A stretch of 64,000 nt of DNA. Source: Terriglobia bacterium (GTDB taxonomy: Bacteria > Acidobacteriota > Terriglobia > Bryobacterales > Bryobacteraceae). Shown one piece after another: positions 8,971-16,579 of the stretch. Below the pieces are notes generated by a model that worked only from the letters and a program-made list of their open reading frames with translations, searched no databases and was not told the DNA's origin. The first letter of the stretch is position 1. Each line of letters starts with the position of its first letter. Both the position numbers and the translations under genes were made by a program. The DNA lies in contig JAIQFN010000013.1 in NCBI GenBank assembly GCA_020073265.1, forward strand, positions 46,927-110,926, given 5' to 3'.

Positions 8971-9645
8971 TTGGTGTTGGCGCTATTCATCGCTCCTCTG
9001 CTCGCCCAGCCACCAGGCAGCATAACGGGAACCGTCACCAGCTTGGATAGCAACGTCGCTCTCAGCGGCGTTCACCTGGTCGCGGCCAGCCAACGCCCCG
9101 ACGCCGCCCCTATTCTGCTAGAAGCGACCTCAGCGGACGACGGCCGCTACTCGATCCCCAATGTCCCCCCCGGCGACTACTCCATCTGCGCGCAGTACAA
9201 ACCCGCCGCCACCCACGGCTCGCGGCGCGATCTGTGGCAGATGAGCGCGGGCATCGACCAGGAGATCGCCTATCTGGACCCCTGCGACTGGTCCTCGGGC
9301 ATCCAGGCCAGCGTGGGGACATCCGAAGCGACGGTGAATATCCGGCTGGAGCGCGGCGTGAGCCTCACGGTGCTGGTGGACGATCCCGTCGGAGCGCTCG
9401 ATCCGTCCGCCGCCGCGCTGCAGATTTTTGTCAAGGACTCGTCCGGATCCATCCGCGCCGCTCTGCACCCCTTCGCCCATGTCGACGGCCCGCACCGTTA
9501 CCGCGCAGTGGTGCCGAAGTCCGGGCGATACAGCTTGGTGGTGCACGCGCGCGGCGTCAGCCTGGTGGATCATCCCTCGGACTTCGAGCTGCCCATCGAG
9601 ACCGCATCCCGCCCGCCGGTAGCCGCCCGTCTTCGGCTGCGTTGA
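8971..9645 (+). CDS. Secreted protein with carboxypeptidase-regulatory-like domain
   Basis: The mature part opens with GSITGTVTSLDS and continues with ALSGVHLVAA and GRYSIPNVPPGDYSI, the hallmark of a carboxypeptidase-regulatory-like (transthyretin-type) beta sandwich. A second beta-rich half follows. From TTG 8971 or GTG 8974 the N-terminus is a clean signal peptide (VLALFIAPLLAQ). An in-frame ATG at 8914 exists, but that extension would translate the family-A repeat, so I prefer the downstream start, where GGGGA of the repeat could serve as ribosome-binding site. The length from 8971 is 224 residues. Such domains decorate many secreted acidobacterial proteins; no enzymatic role is visible. 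Confidence 0.7.
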   Translation: MVLALFIAPLLAQPPGSITGTVTSLDSNVALSGVHLVAASQRPDAAPILLEATSADDGRYSIPNVPPGDYSICAQYKPAATHGSRRDLWQMSAGIDQEIAYLDPCDWSSGIQASVGTSEATVNIRLERGVSLTVLVDDPVGALDPSAAALQIFVKDSSGSIRAALHPFAHVDGPHRYRAVVPKSGRYSLVVHARGVSLVDHPSDFELPIETASRPPVAARLRLR

Positions 9646-9676
9646 CCGCCCACGCCGCAACCTACGAACCTTTTCG

Positions 9677-9706
9677 TTGACAACTACGAAGCACTTCGTA
9701 CATGAT
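9677..9706 (+). promoter_or_regulatory. Promoter with BlaI/MecI-type operator
   Basis: A consensus -35 TTGACA (9677-9682) is followed by a perfect palindrome, TACGAAG-CA-CTTCGTA (9685-9700), and a -10-like CATGAT (9701-9706). A looser copy, ACGAA-N4-TTCGT, lies at 9664-9677. The palindrome sits between -35 and -10, where a bound BlaI-type dimer would block RNA polymerase, so autoregulation is likely. The -10 ends 6 nt before ATG 9713, implying a leaderless transcript. Confidence 0.65.
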
Positions 9707-9712
9707 CGCCTC

Positions 9713-10108
9713 ATGACGCAATCGCGCCGCCTTCCCCGCCCCACCGAAGCCGAACTGGAAATCCTGGCCGTGCTGTGGCGGCGCGGACCTTCCACCGTCC
9801 GGGAAGTCTTCGAAGCGCTGCCCAAGGGCCGCGCCAGCGGCTACACCACCGTCTTGAAATTCATGCAAATCATGACGGCCAAGGGACTGGTGAAGCGCAA
9901 GGAAAGCCAGCGGGCCCATGTTTACCAGGCGAGCGTCTCGCGCGAGCAAACGCAGCGGCAGCTTCTGACGCATCTGGCCGAGCGCGCTTTCGGCGGCTCG
10001 GCGCTCCAACTCGCGCAACAGGCGCTGGCGTCGGCCAAGCAGGCTTCGCCGGAAGACCTGGCCGAGCTGCGAAAAATGCTGGATGAGTTTGAAAGGAGCC
10101 AATCATGA
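9713..10108 (+). CDS. BlaI/MecI-type transcriptional repressor
   Basis: This 131-residue winged-helix repressor is the cytosolic partner of membrane M56 sensor peptidases. The family core is clear: PTEAELEILAVLWRRGPSTV, then GYTTVLKFMQIMTAKGLVKR as recognition helix and wing, and a C-terminal helical dimerisation region. An upstream in-frame ATG at 9677 would begin inside the -35 element, so the start at 9713 (MTQSRRLPRP) is preferred; it gives the family-typical N-terminus. Its last four bases (ATGA) overlap the start of the M56 gene, indicating translational coupling. It probably represses its own operon through the palindrome at 9685-9700. Confidence 0.9.
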   Translation: MTQSRRLPRPTEAELEILAVLWRRGPSTVREVFEALPKGRASGYTTVLKFMQIMTAKGLVKRKESQRAHVYQASVSREQTQRQLLTHLAERAFGGSALQLAQQALASAKQASPEDLAELRKMLDEFERSQS

Positions 10109-11449
10109 CCTACGCAATCGCTTGGAGTTTGATTCACTCGCTTTGGCAGGACCTGGCGATCGCCGTGGCCCTCGCTCTGGTTCTGCGTGTGTTCCGGCCG
10201 CCCAGCGCCCAGGCCAGGTATGTCGCCGCATGCCTCGGCTTGCTTCTGATGCTGGCTGCGCCGGTCGCGACCTTTCTACGCCTGCGCGAGTCCGCTGCTC
10301 TCTCCCCATCAGGCTTATTCCCGCGCGCGGCGATTGCTCTGCCGGATGCGGACCTTTCCGCGCTTCCACCAGACACGCTGATCGACCGCTTGCTTCCCTG
10401 GATCACCGCTGCCTGGCTGCTGGGCGTGGTTGTGCTGTCAATGCGATGGATTGTGTCGTGGGCCTGGCTCCAGTTCCGGATTCGCTCCAGCCGGTCCAGT
10501 GCGCCGCCTCAGCTTCAAGCCATGCTCGCCACGCTGCGCACTAAGCTTCAAGTCTCGAGACAGGTGTTGGTCCGTCCAGCCGACAGGCTGGCTTCGGCCC
10601 ACGCTACTGCTCCCGGCTAGCGCGATCACGGGTCTCGCGCCGGATCAACTGGCGGCGGTGCTTGCCCACGAGCTAGCTCACATCCGCCGCTGCGATTACG
10701 CGGTCAATCTCGCGCAGACGGCCATCGAGACGCTGTTCTTCTATCATCCGGCAGTGTGGTGGGTCTCCCGCCAGATTCGCATCGAGCGAGAGCATTGCTG
10801 CGACGACGTCGCCATCGCAGCCTGCGGGGGCCGGCTGCTCTACGCGAGCGCGCTGGTCCAACTGGAAGAAACTCGCGGCGCATTGCCGCAAATGGCTGTA
10901 GCCGCGGGCGGTGCGTCACTCAAGTCGCGAGTCCGGCGCATTCTGTACAGCACGGAGAATAAGGGATCGGCCTGGCCGGCCGGCGCGCTGGTCTTGATCC
11001 TGGCAACGCTATTTCTCTGGGACGCTCCGAGAATCGTTGCCCAGGACTCCAGGCTCCCGGCAAACTACAAAAAGTGGCTCACCGAGGACGTGGCGTACAT
11101 CATCACGGATAGTGAGCGAGCCGCCTTCCGCGCGTTGTCCACGAACCAGGAACGCGACCATTTCATCGAGCAATTCTGGCTTCGACGCGATCCGACGCGC
11201 GGCACCCCAGCGAACGAGTACAAGGACGAACACTACCGCCGCATCGCATGGGTCAACGACCGTTTTCAGGATGGCGCGCTTCCCGGATGGAAGACCGACC
11301 GCGGCAGGGTCTACATCGTGTATGGCCCGCCCGACGAAATCGAAAGCCATCCTATCCAGGATTATGAAGAGTGGCTCTATCACCACATCGAGGGCGTGGG
11401 TGACGAGGTTGTAATCAAATTCGTTGATGGCCATGAAGTGATGCGTTAG
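10105..11449 (+). pseudogene. BlaR1-like M56 peptidase with GWxTD domain, frameshifted
   Basis: The first half (10105 to about 10580) encodes several membrane helices of an M56 sensor peptidase. The frame then changes: frame 1 ends at TAG 10620 while frame 2 carries the rest, from about GWLRPTLLLPASA onward. The zinc site HELAH is at 10667-10681 and the downstream glutamate region EREHCCDD is present. After one more membrane helix comes a GWxTD domain (GWKTDRG near 11285-11305), a fusion seen in Acidobacteria. The junction at about 10555-10590 is shorter than in relatives as I know them; a deletion of about 23 nt would explain both gap and frame change. It may be a true pseudogene or a sequence error. 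Its partner is the overlapping BlaI gene. Confidence 0.8.
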
Positions 11450-11645
11450 CTCGGATCGCGCAGGCGGGGAGTAGTCAGCCGGCTATGCGTCCGCCTGAGC
11501 CGGTAGACGCTGCGGCATCAGGAAGGATCCATCGGCGAGAAGTGAGTCAACTTCCGGATTGCGCGTCATTCAGGACTAATGCCGAAAAGTGGCGTCAACG
11601 AATGTTGCAGGGTGACTTGAGACACTGAGCATTGGTCCTCGCGCC

Positions 11646-13334
11646 TTAACGAGCTGTTCCTTGCCGCTCCGACAGAGGCTCGCTGCCAATGTTCCGGGAC
11701 AGTACGTAAACGAGAAGGACTGGATGTCCCATCCGATCTGTGATGGTTTTGACCAAGTGAATTTGAAGGCCACGCACTCGAACGGCTTCGAGGAAAATAT
11801 CGCGGGCCTTTGGAAAGTGCGTCCCGTCCGGTGGGTGGAGCACATAGCGGGATCCTGGTCCGTTAAAGAGGCCTTGATATCCCGCAGCGTCGTGAACCGA
11901 CCACAGCTCCACACAGTGAAGACGTCCTTGGGACAGCACGGCCAAAGGTTGCCCTATGCCCCAATCGACAGCCACCACCGGCTGTGCGGAATCGTATTGC
12001 TCAAGCCATGAGTCAAGAGCATAAATTCCATCTGACCAAGAGCCTGTGCCGCCGGTCTTCTGCAATTGGACCATTACTTGCCGATAGCGTAAAGTGCTGC
12101 CTGTCACCGGCCCTGCGACACCTGCGAGAAATACTGCACCAGCGGCGATTGTGCCGAGAGGTTTTCGCATTTGAGAGCATAGCCTCATACATCGAATCGC
12201 GATTGCGGCAACCAACAGATGAGGAAACGGATAGGACAGGATGAGATGATGACCCTCGTATGCGCCTGGGGTGACCGCAGCGAATAGTATGATGAGGAAC
12301 GTCGCCAGGAGGAGCAGCATCTCGCCTCGCCATCGACGGCGCAGACGGCGTAGCATATAACAGATTACCGTGATTACCGATGCAACGAAAAACACAACGG
12401 ACATTGGCGCCAGGCGGGGTGCAAGGTAACCTCGCACGTAATTCACAGTCGATGCCGTGAAAAGGTTGTTTAGAACCCTAGCCCGCTGCATCAACCGGTG
12501 TTCTAACTCCGGGAACGACCGCGGCGCACCAGTCTCGCCGCGCCGCGCCATCATATTCTGAGTTTTAAGAGCAGTCCAGGTTGGCGGCGGCCAATGGCGA
12601 TTGTACACGATCAGAGGCAGGCAGCCGACGATGAACAGGCACCCAGCACGCATCACTTCCTGTCGCGTCAAACGAGTGAAGGATCGGGGCGCAACCATCA
12701 GCACGGCACCAGCTATTGCGATCACGATCCACAGGAAGTTGGTCTTGTCGTAAAGACCTAACCCCATAGCGAAAGCTGCTCGGTACAGCGACCACGAATT
12801 TCTGGTTTGCCACCAAACAAGCAATTGCCACAAAGCCACGCCCTTGAGCAGCATCATAAGCACTGTTGGACCATAGTCTGTTCGGCAATAGATCAAATAG
12901 CTTGGGTCGGTCGCAAGCAAGAAGGCTCCTAAAGCAGCCGCCATTGGTCCCAAGAACCTTCGCGCGAAAGCTGATATTGCAATCAGCGCTAGTGCACCGA
13001 TCATGATCGTGAAATACCGGACGCTCTTGGGGCCAAGATGTAACGCTGCCGCGATCGGCACAAATACGATGGTCTTCAGCGCGCCAAGATAACCCATGGT
13101 CATCCAGGAGAGCCGATGTCCATGGAATCCAATTTCCGTGCCGGCCTCACCAAACACCTGGACTTGCAGAGGCCCCTTGACGAAACTGAGGGCCGGGGTG
13201 ACCTGTATCAACTCGTCATAGTACAGGCCGGGGAGGTCAATGTTTGACGCAGCCAGAAACACGAAAACGACAGCGGCACCCAGAATTGCCAATTTCCAAT
13301 GCAAAGATGGCGAGTTTTCGTTTCGTAGAATCAT
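11646..13334 (-). CDS. Membrane glycosyltransferase-like protein (GT39/PMT-type)
   Basis: This 562-residue polytopic membrane protein has about ten hydrophobic segments. The acidic pair in LYYDELIQVTPALS (residues about 36-50), placed after the first helix, resembles the catalytic Asp/Glu loop of polyprenyl-phosphate-sugar-dependent GT39/ArnT-like enzymes. The C-terminal 150 residues look soluble and probably periplasmic. The likely substrate is a lipid-linked sugar moved onto a protein or lipid, but the acceptor cannot be told. Codon use is clearly less GC-rich than neighbours, which together with the gene-poor flanks suggests acquisition. No partner genes adjoin. The start is ATG at 13332-13334. 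Confidence 0.7.
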   Translation of the reverse strand: MILRNENSPSLHWKLAILGAAVVFVFLAASNIDLPGLYYDELIQVTPALSFVKGPLQVQVFGEAGTEIGFHGHRLSWMTMGYLGALKTIVFVPIAAALHLGPKSVRYFTIMIGALALIAISAFARRFLGPMAAALGAFLLATDPSYLIYCRTDYGPTVLMMLLKGVALWQLLVWWQTRNSWSLYRAAFAMGLGLYDKTNFLWIVIAIAGAVLMVAPRSFTRLTRQEVMRAGCLFIVGCLPLIVYNRHWPPPTWTALKTQNMMARRGETGAPRSFPELEHRLMQRARVLNNLFTASTVNYVRGYLAPRLAPMSVVFFVASVITVICYMLRRLRRRWRGEMLLLLATFLIILFAAVTPGAYEGHHLILSYPFPHLLVAAIAIRCMRLCSQMRKPLGTIAAGAVFLAGVAGPVTGSTLRYRQVMVQLQKTGGTGSWSDGIYALDSWLEQYDSAQPVVAVDWGIGQPLAVLSQGRLHCVELWSVHDAAGYQGLFNGPGSRYVLHPPDGTHFPKARDIFLEAVRVRGLQIHLVKTITDRMGHPVLLVYVLSRNIGSEPLSERQGTAR

Positions 13335-13810
13335 TTAAGCGCCTGAGCGCTCGTCTAACAATTGCTTTCCGGCTTGCTCACAAAAAACAAGTCGCCTGCC
13401 CTGCTCACGCGAAGACAACCGTTTGTTCAAATGCGCGTTGGAAGACGCCCAATGCAGTGCCCAGTTGGCAACGATGGTACCCGACAGGATCCATTTGCCG
13501 GACAAGTGAAAAGTAGTTAGAGGCATGCGGAAGATCCTCTTTCGGGTACCGCCGGTCCAATATAACTCATCCCTGGAAGTTCTGGCTGATCTTCGCGCGG
13601 TCATGTTTGTGGTTGTTGGCCGCAGCGCTCGTGCGTGAAGGAACACCATCGGGTCATTGACGTCGTAGATGTCGCCCAGCCTTTAGGAATGTCAGCGAAG
13701 GGCCTGTGACGGAAAAACCGAAATCGCCGGTTACCACTGGAAGCAGTTCTGATTTCAGAACTGATGCACTACCTTGCGATGCTAGAATACGGGCTCCACT
13801 ACGAGGATCC
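13335..13810. other. Gene-poor flank of the low-GC stretch
   Basis: No well-supported gene lies in these 476 bp. A minus-strand frame of 104 codons (13335-13649) is open and extends upstream without a start to about 13683. Its product is basic and matches no family I know; it could be a decayed fragment. The right end holds the palindrome at 13744-13763 and a -10-like TAGAAT (13783-13788) serving the YbjQ-like gene. Confidence 0.4.
13744..13763. promoter_or_regulatory. 20-bp perfect palindrome upstream of YbjQ-like gene
   Basis: CAGTTCTGA-TT-TCAGAACTG is perfectly self-complementary. It lies 20 bp before a -10-like TAGAAT (13783-13788), so it covers the -35 region of the predicted promoter of the gene at 13811. 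Candidate operator of an unidentified regulator. Confidence 0.5.
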
Positions 13811-14164
13811 ATGGAAGAACAACTGCCGGCCGTCGACCCACAGATGATCACTACCGCGTTCACGCTGGACGGATATCACATCGACCGGAATCTCGGGATC
13901 GTGCGCGGAATCATCGTGCGCTCCCGTTCCATCTTCGGCACCGTGGGCGCGAGCCTGCAAACGCTGGTGGGCGGTGACATCACGCTGTTCACCAACCTGT
14001 GCGAAGAGACCCGCGCGCACGCCTTCCAGCGCATGTCGCAGCACGCCGCGCAGATGGGCGCCAACGCCATCGTCGGCGTCCGTTACGACGCTACCGAGAT
14101 CATGCAGGGTGTCACCGAAGTCCTGTGTTACGGGACCGCCGTGATCGCCGCGCCGGCGAAATAG
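13811..14164 (+). CDS. YbjQ-family (UPF0145) protein
   Basis: This 117-residue protein has the typical YbjQ/UPF0145 layout: a short lead, TTAFTLDGYHIDRNLGIVRG, then RSIFGTVGASLQTLVGGDI, a helical stretch with ARAHAFQRM-like content, and GANAIVGVRYDATEI near the end. The family forms small oligomeric rings and is sometimes called heavy-metal-binding, but function is unproven. A longer frame begins at 13706, but ATG 13811 has GAGG at 13803-13806 as ribosome-binding site and gives the family-length protein. It lies 6 bp upstream of the GH57 gene and is probably cotranscribed with it. Confidence 0.85.
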   Translation: MEEQLPAVDPQMITTAFTLDGYHIDRNLGIVRGIIVRSRSIFGTVGASLQTLVGGDITLFTNLCEETRAHAFQRMSQHAAQMGANAIVGVRYDATEIMQGVTEVLCYGTAVIAAPAK

Positions 14165-14170
14165 ATTCAC

Positions 14171-16579
14171 ATGGCGGACGCGACGGTCCCCCTGCGGTAC
14201 TTGTGCATTCACGGTCACTTCTACCAGCCCCCGCGCGAGAACCCGTGGCTGGAAGCGATCGAAGTCCAGGACTCCGCGTCTCCCTATCACGATTGGAACG
14301 AGCGCGTGACCGCGGAGTGCTACGCTCCCAACACCGCCGCGCGGATTCTGGACGCCGATCACCGCATCGCGAAAATCGTCAACAACTACGCGAGCATCAG
14401 TTTCAATTTCGGCCCGACCCTGCTGGCCTGGATGCAGCATCACGCCCCGGAAGCCTACCGCGAGATTCTGGCCGCCGACCGCGCCAGCGCGCAGCGCTTT
14501 TCCGGCCACGGCTCGGCGCTGGCACAGTGCTACAACCACATGATCATGCCGCTCGCCAACGCGCGGGACAAGCGGACGCAAGTGCGTTGGGGCATCGAAG
14601 ATTTCCGGCACCGCTTCGGCCGAGAACCCGAAGGCATGTGGCTGCCGGAGACGGCCGTGGATCTGGAAACGCTGGCGATCCTGGCGGAAAACGGGATCAA
14701 GTACACCATACTCGCGCCGTCGCAAGCCGCTTCCGTCGACGGCGAGGACGCCAGTGGCGAGCAGATTGACCCGACGCGCGCCTACCGCCAGAACCTGCCC
14801 GGCGGCCGCAGCATCAGCATCTTTTTTTACGACGGGCCGGTGGCGCGCTCGGTGGCTTTTGAAAAGCTGCTCAGCAACGGCGAACGATTCGCCAGCCGGC
14901 TGCTGGACATCTTTTCCGCTGAGCGCACGGAGCCGCAGCTAGCCCACATCGCCACCGATGGCGAGACCTATGGCCATCACCACGCGCATGGCGATATGGC
15001 GCTGGCCTATGCGTTGGAACAGATCCAGTCCAACGGCCTGACGAAACTCACCAACTACGGGGAATTTCTCGAACTGCACCCGCCCGCGCACGAGGTCGAG
15101 ATCCTGGAGAACACCGCCTGGAGCTGCATTCACGGCGTGGGCCGCTGGAGCCTGAACTGCGGCTGCAATTCCGGCGGCCGTCCGGCCTGGAACCAGGAAT
15201 GGCGCGCAGCGCTGCGGCAGGCGCTGGACTGGCTGCGCGACGAGATCGCGACGCGTTACGAAGCCACCGCGGCAGGCTACCTCAAGGATCCGTGGGCCGC
15301 GCGCGACGACTACATCCACGTCATCCTGGACCGCTCGGCGGAAAGCCAGGACCGCTTCGCCGCCCGGCACCTCCGCCGCAAGCATGTCCAGCGCGCCGAT
15401 CGCATCAAGGTGTGGAAGCTGCTCGAGCTCCAGCGCAACGCCATGCTCATGTACACCAGTTGCGGCTGGTTCTTCGACGAGCTGTCGGGCCTCGAAACCG
15501 TGCAGATCATGCAATACGCCGGACGCGTCGTCCAACTGGCCGAGGAGCTGTTCGGCGAATCGCTAGAGCCGCGCTTCCTGGAGCGACTGGCAGAGGCCAA
15601 GAGCAACATTCCCGAGCATCGCGACGGCGCCCGCATCTATGAGAGGTTCGTCAGGCCCGCCAGGGTGGACTTGCACAAGCTGGCCGCGCACTACGCGCTG
15701 AGTTCGGTCTTCTTCGCGCACGAGGACATCGACCGCGTCTACTGCTATTCGGTGGAATCCAAGGACTACCGGCTGAAGCGATCCGGGAAAATGCGACTGG
15801 CGTTCGGCAAAGCCCGGTTCACGTCCGAGATCACGCAGGAATCCGAGCTGCTCATGACCGGCGTGATCCAGTCCGGGGACCACAACCTGCACGGCGGAGT
15901 GGGGACGTTTCCAGGCGACGAGGCCTACCACCGGCTCGCCAGAACGGTTCGCGAGGCCTTCGTTCACCCGTATCTTCCCGAGGCAATTCGGCGCCTGGAG
16001 CAAGCTTTTCAGGGCCACACCTATTCGCTCAAGGACATGTTCCGGGACGAGCAGCGCCGGATCGTGGACCAGTTGATCGAGTCCAAGCGGGAGGAGGCCG
16101 CAGCTTCCTATGGCCGGATTTACGAGAGCAATGCCCCGCTGCTGCGCTTCATGAGCGAGTGCTACATTCCGATTCCCAAGGACCTGAAAGCCGCGGCCGA
16201 AGTCGCCCTCACCGGCCTGCTGCGGACCGCTCTCGAAGCGAGCGAGCTGAACCTGTCCCTGCTCCGGACTCTGTTCGACGACGTTCGAGCGGCCGGCGTG
16301 ACTTTGGATACGGCCGCTCTCGAGAAGATTCTGCGGCGCAATCTGGAGCAGGACTGCGAGAGTTTTTTCGATGCTCCGCGCGATTTGGAAAGCCTCAGCA
16401 AGTGCCGCGCATCCATGGAAGCCGCCACGTCGCTGCCGCTTCCCCTGGTGCTATGGTCGATCCAGAATCGATGCTACGCGCTGCTCGAGACGGTTTATCC
16501 GGAGATGCAGGACCGCGGCGACACTGAGTGGGCGGCAGAGTTTGAACGGCTCGCGACGCTGCTCGCGCTGCGCGTCTAG
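14171..16579 (+). CDS. GH57-type glycoside hydrolase with DUF3536
   Basis: This 802-residue protein opens with CIHGHFYQPPRENPWLEAIE, the N-terminal GH57 signature with its metal/active-site histidine region. EGMWLPETAVDLETL and HIATDGETYGHHHAHG (about residues 258-275) carry the conserved acid residues of the retaining barrel. The C-terminal half matches the DUF3536 helical extension. Relatives act on alpha-1,4-glucans, so a role in glycogen or maltodextrin turnover is reasonable, consistent with glgP and glgA in the window; the exact reaction is not known. No signal peptide is present, so it is cytosolic. Its TAG stop interlocks with the stop of the opposite-strand GGDEF-EAL gene in a CTAG. 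Confidence 0.88.
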   Translation: MADATVPLRYLCIHGHFYQPPRENPWLEAIEVQDSASPYHDWNERVTAECYAPNTAARILDADHRIAKIVNNYASISFNFGPTLLAWMQHHAPEAYREILAADRASAQRFSGHGSALAQCYNHMIMPLANARDKRTQVRWGIEDFRHRFGREPEGMWLPETAVDLETLAILAENGIKYTILAPSQAASVDGEDASGEQIDPTRAYRQNLPGGRSISIFFYDGPVARSVAFEKLLSNGERFASRLLDIFSAERTEPQLAHIATDGETYGHHHAHGDMALAYALEQIQSNGLTKLTNYGEFLELHPPAHEVEILENTAWSCIHGVGRWSLNCGCNSGGRPAWNQEWRAALRQALDWLRDEIATRYEATAAGYLKDPWAARDDYIHVILDRSAESQDRFAARHLRRKHVQRADRIKVWKLLELQRNAMLMYTSCGWFFDELSGLETVQIMQYAGRVVQLAEELFGESLEPRFLERLAEAKSNIPEHRDGARIYERFVRPARVDLHKLAAHYALSSVFFAHEDIDRVYCYSVESKDYRLKRSGKMRLAFGKARFTSEITQESELLMTGVIQSGDHNLHGGVGTFPGDEAYHRLARTVREAFVHPYLPEAIRRLEQAFQGHTYSLKDMFRDEQRRIVDQLIESKREEAAASYGRIYESNAPLLRFMSECYIPIPKDLKAAAEVALTGLLRTALEASELNLSLLRTLFDDVRAAGVTLDTAALEKILRRNLEQDCESFFDAPRDLESLSKCRASMEAATSLPLPLVLWSIQNRCYALLETVYPEMQDRGDTEWAAEFERLATLLALRV

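Noticed and set aside
9677..9712. ATG 9677 region as the start of the BlaI-type gene
   Set aside because: It would place the -35 and operator inside the coding sequence and add a non-family extension.
10540..10630. Programmed ribosomal frameshift in the M56 gene
   Set aside because: No slippery heptamer or downstream structure is seen, and the junction appears to lack residues, so a deletion or error is more likely.
13335..13649. A 104-codon minus-strand frame next to the GT39-like gene
   Set aside because: No ribosome-binding site, no recognised family and an odd basic composition; kept only as a possible remnant in the gap description.
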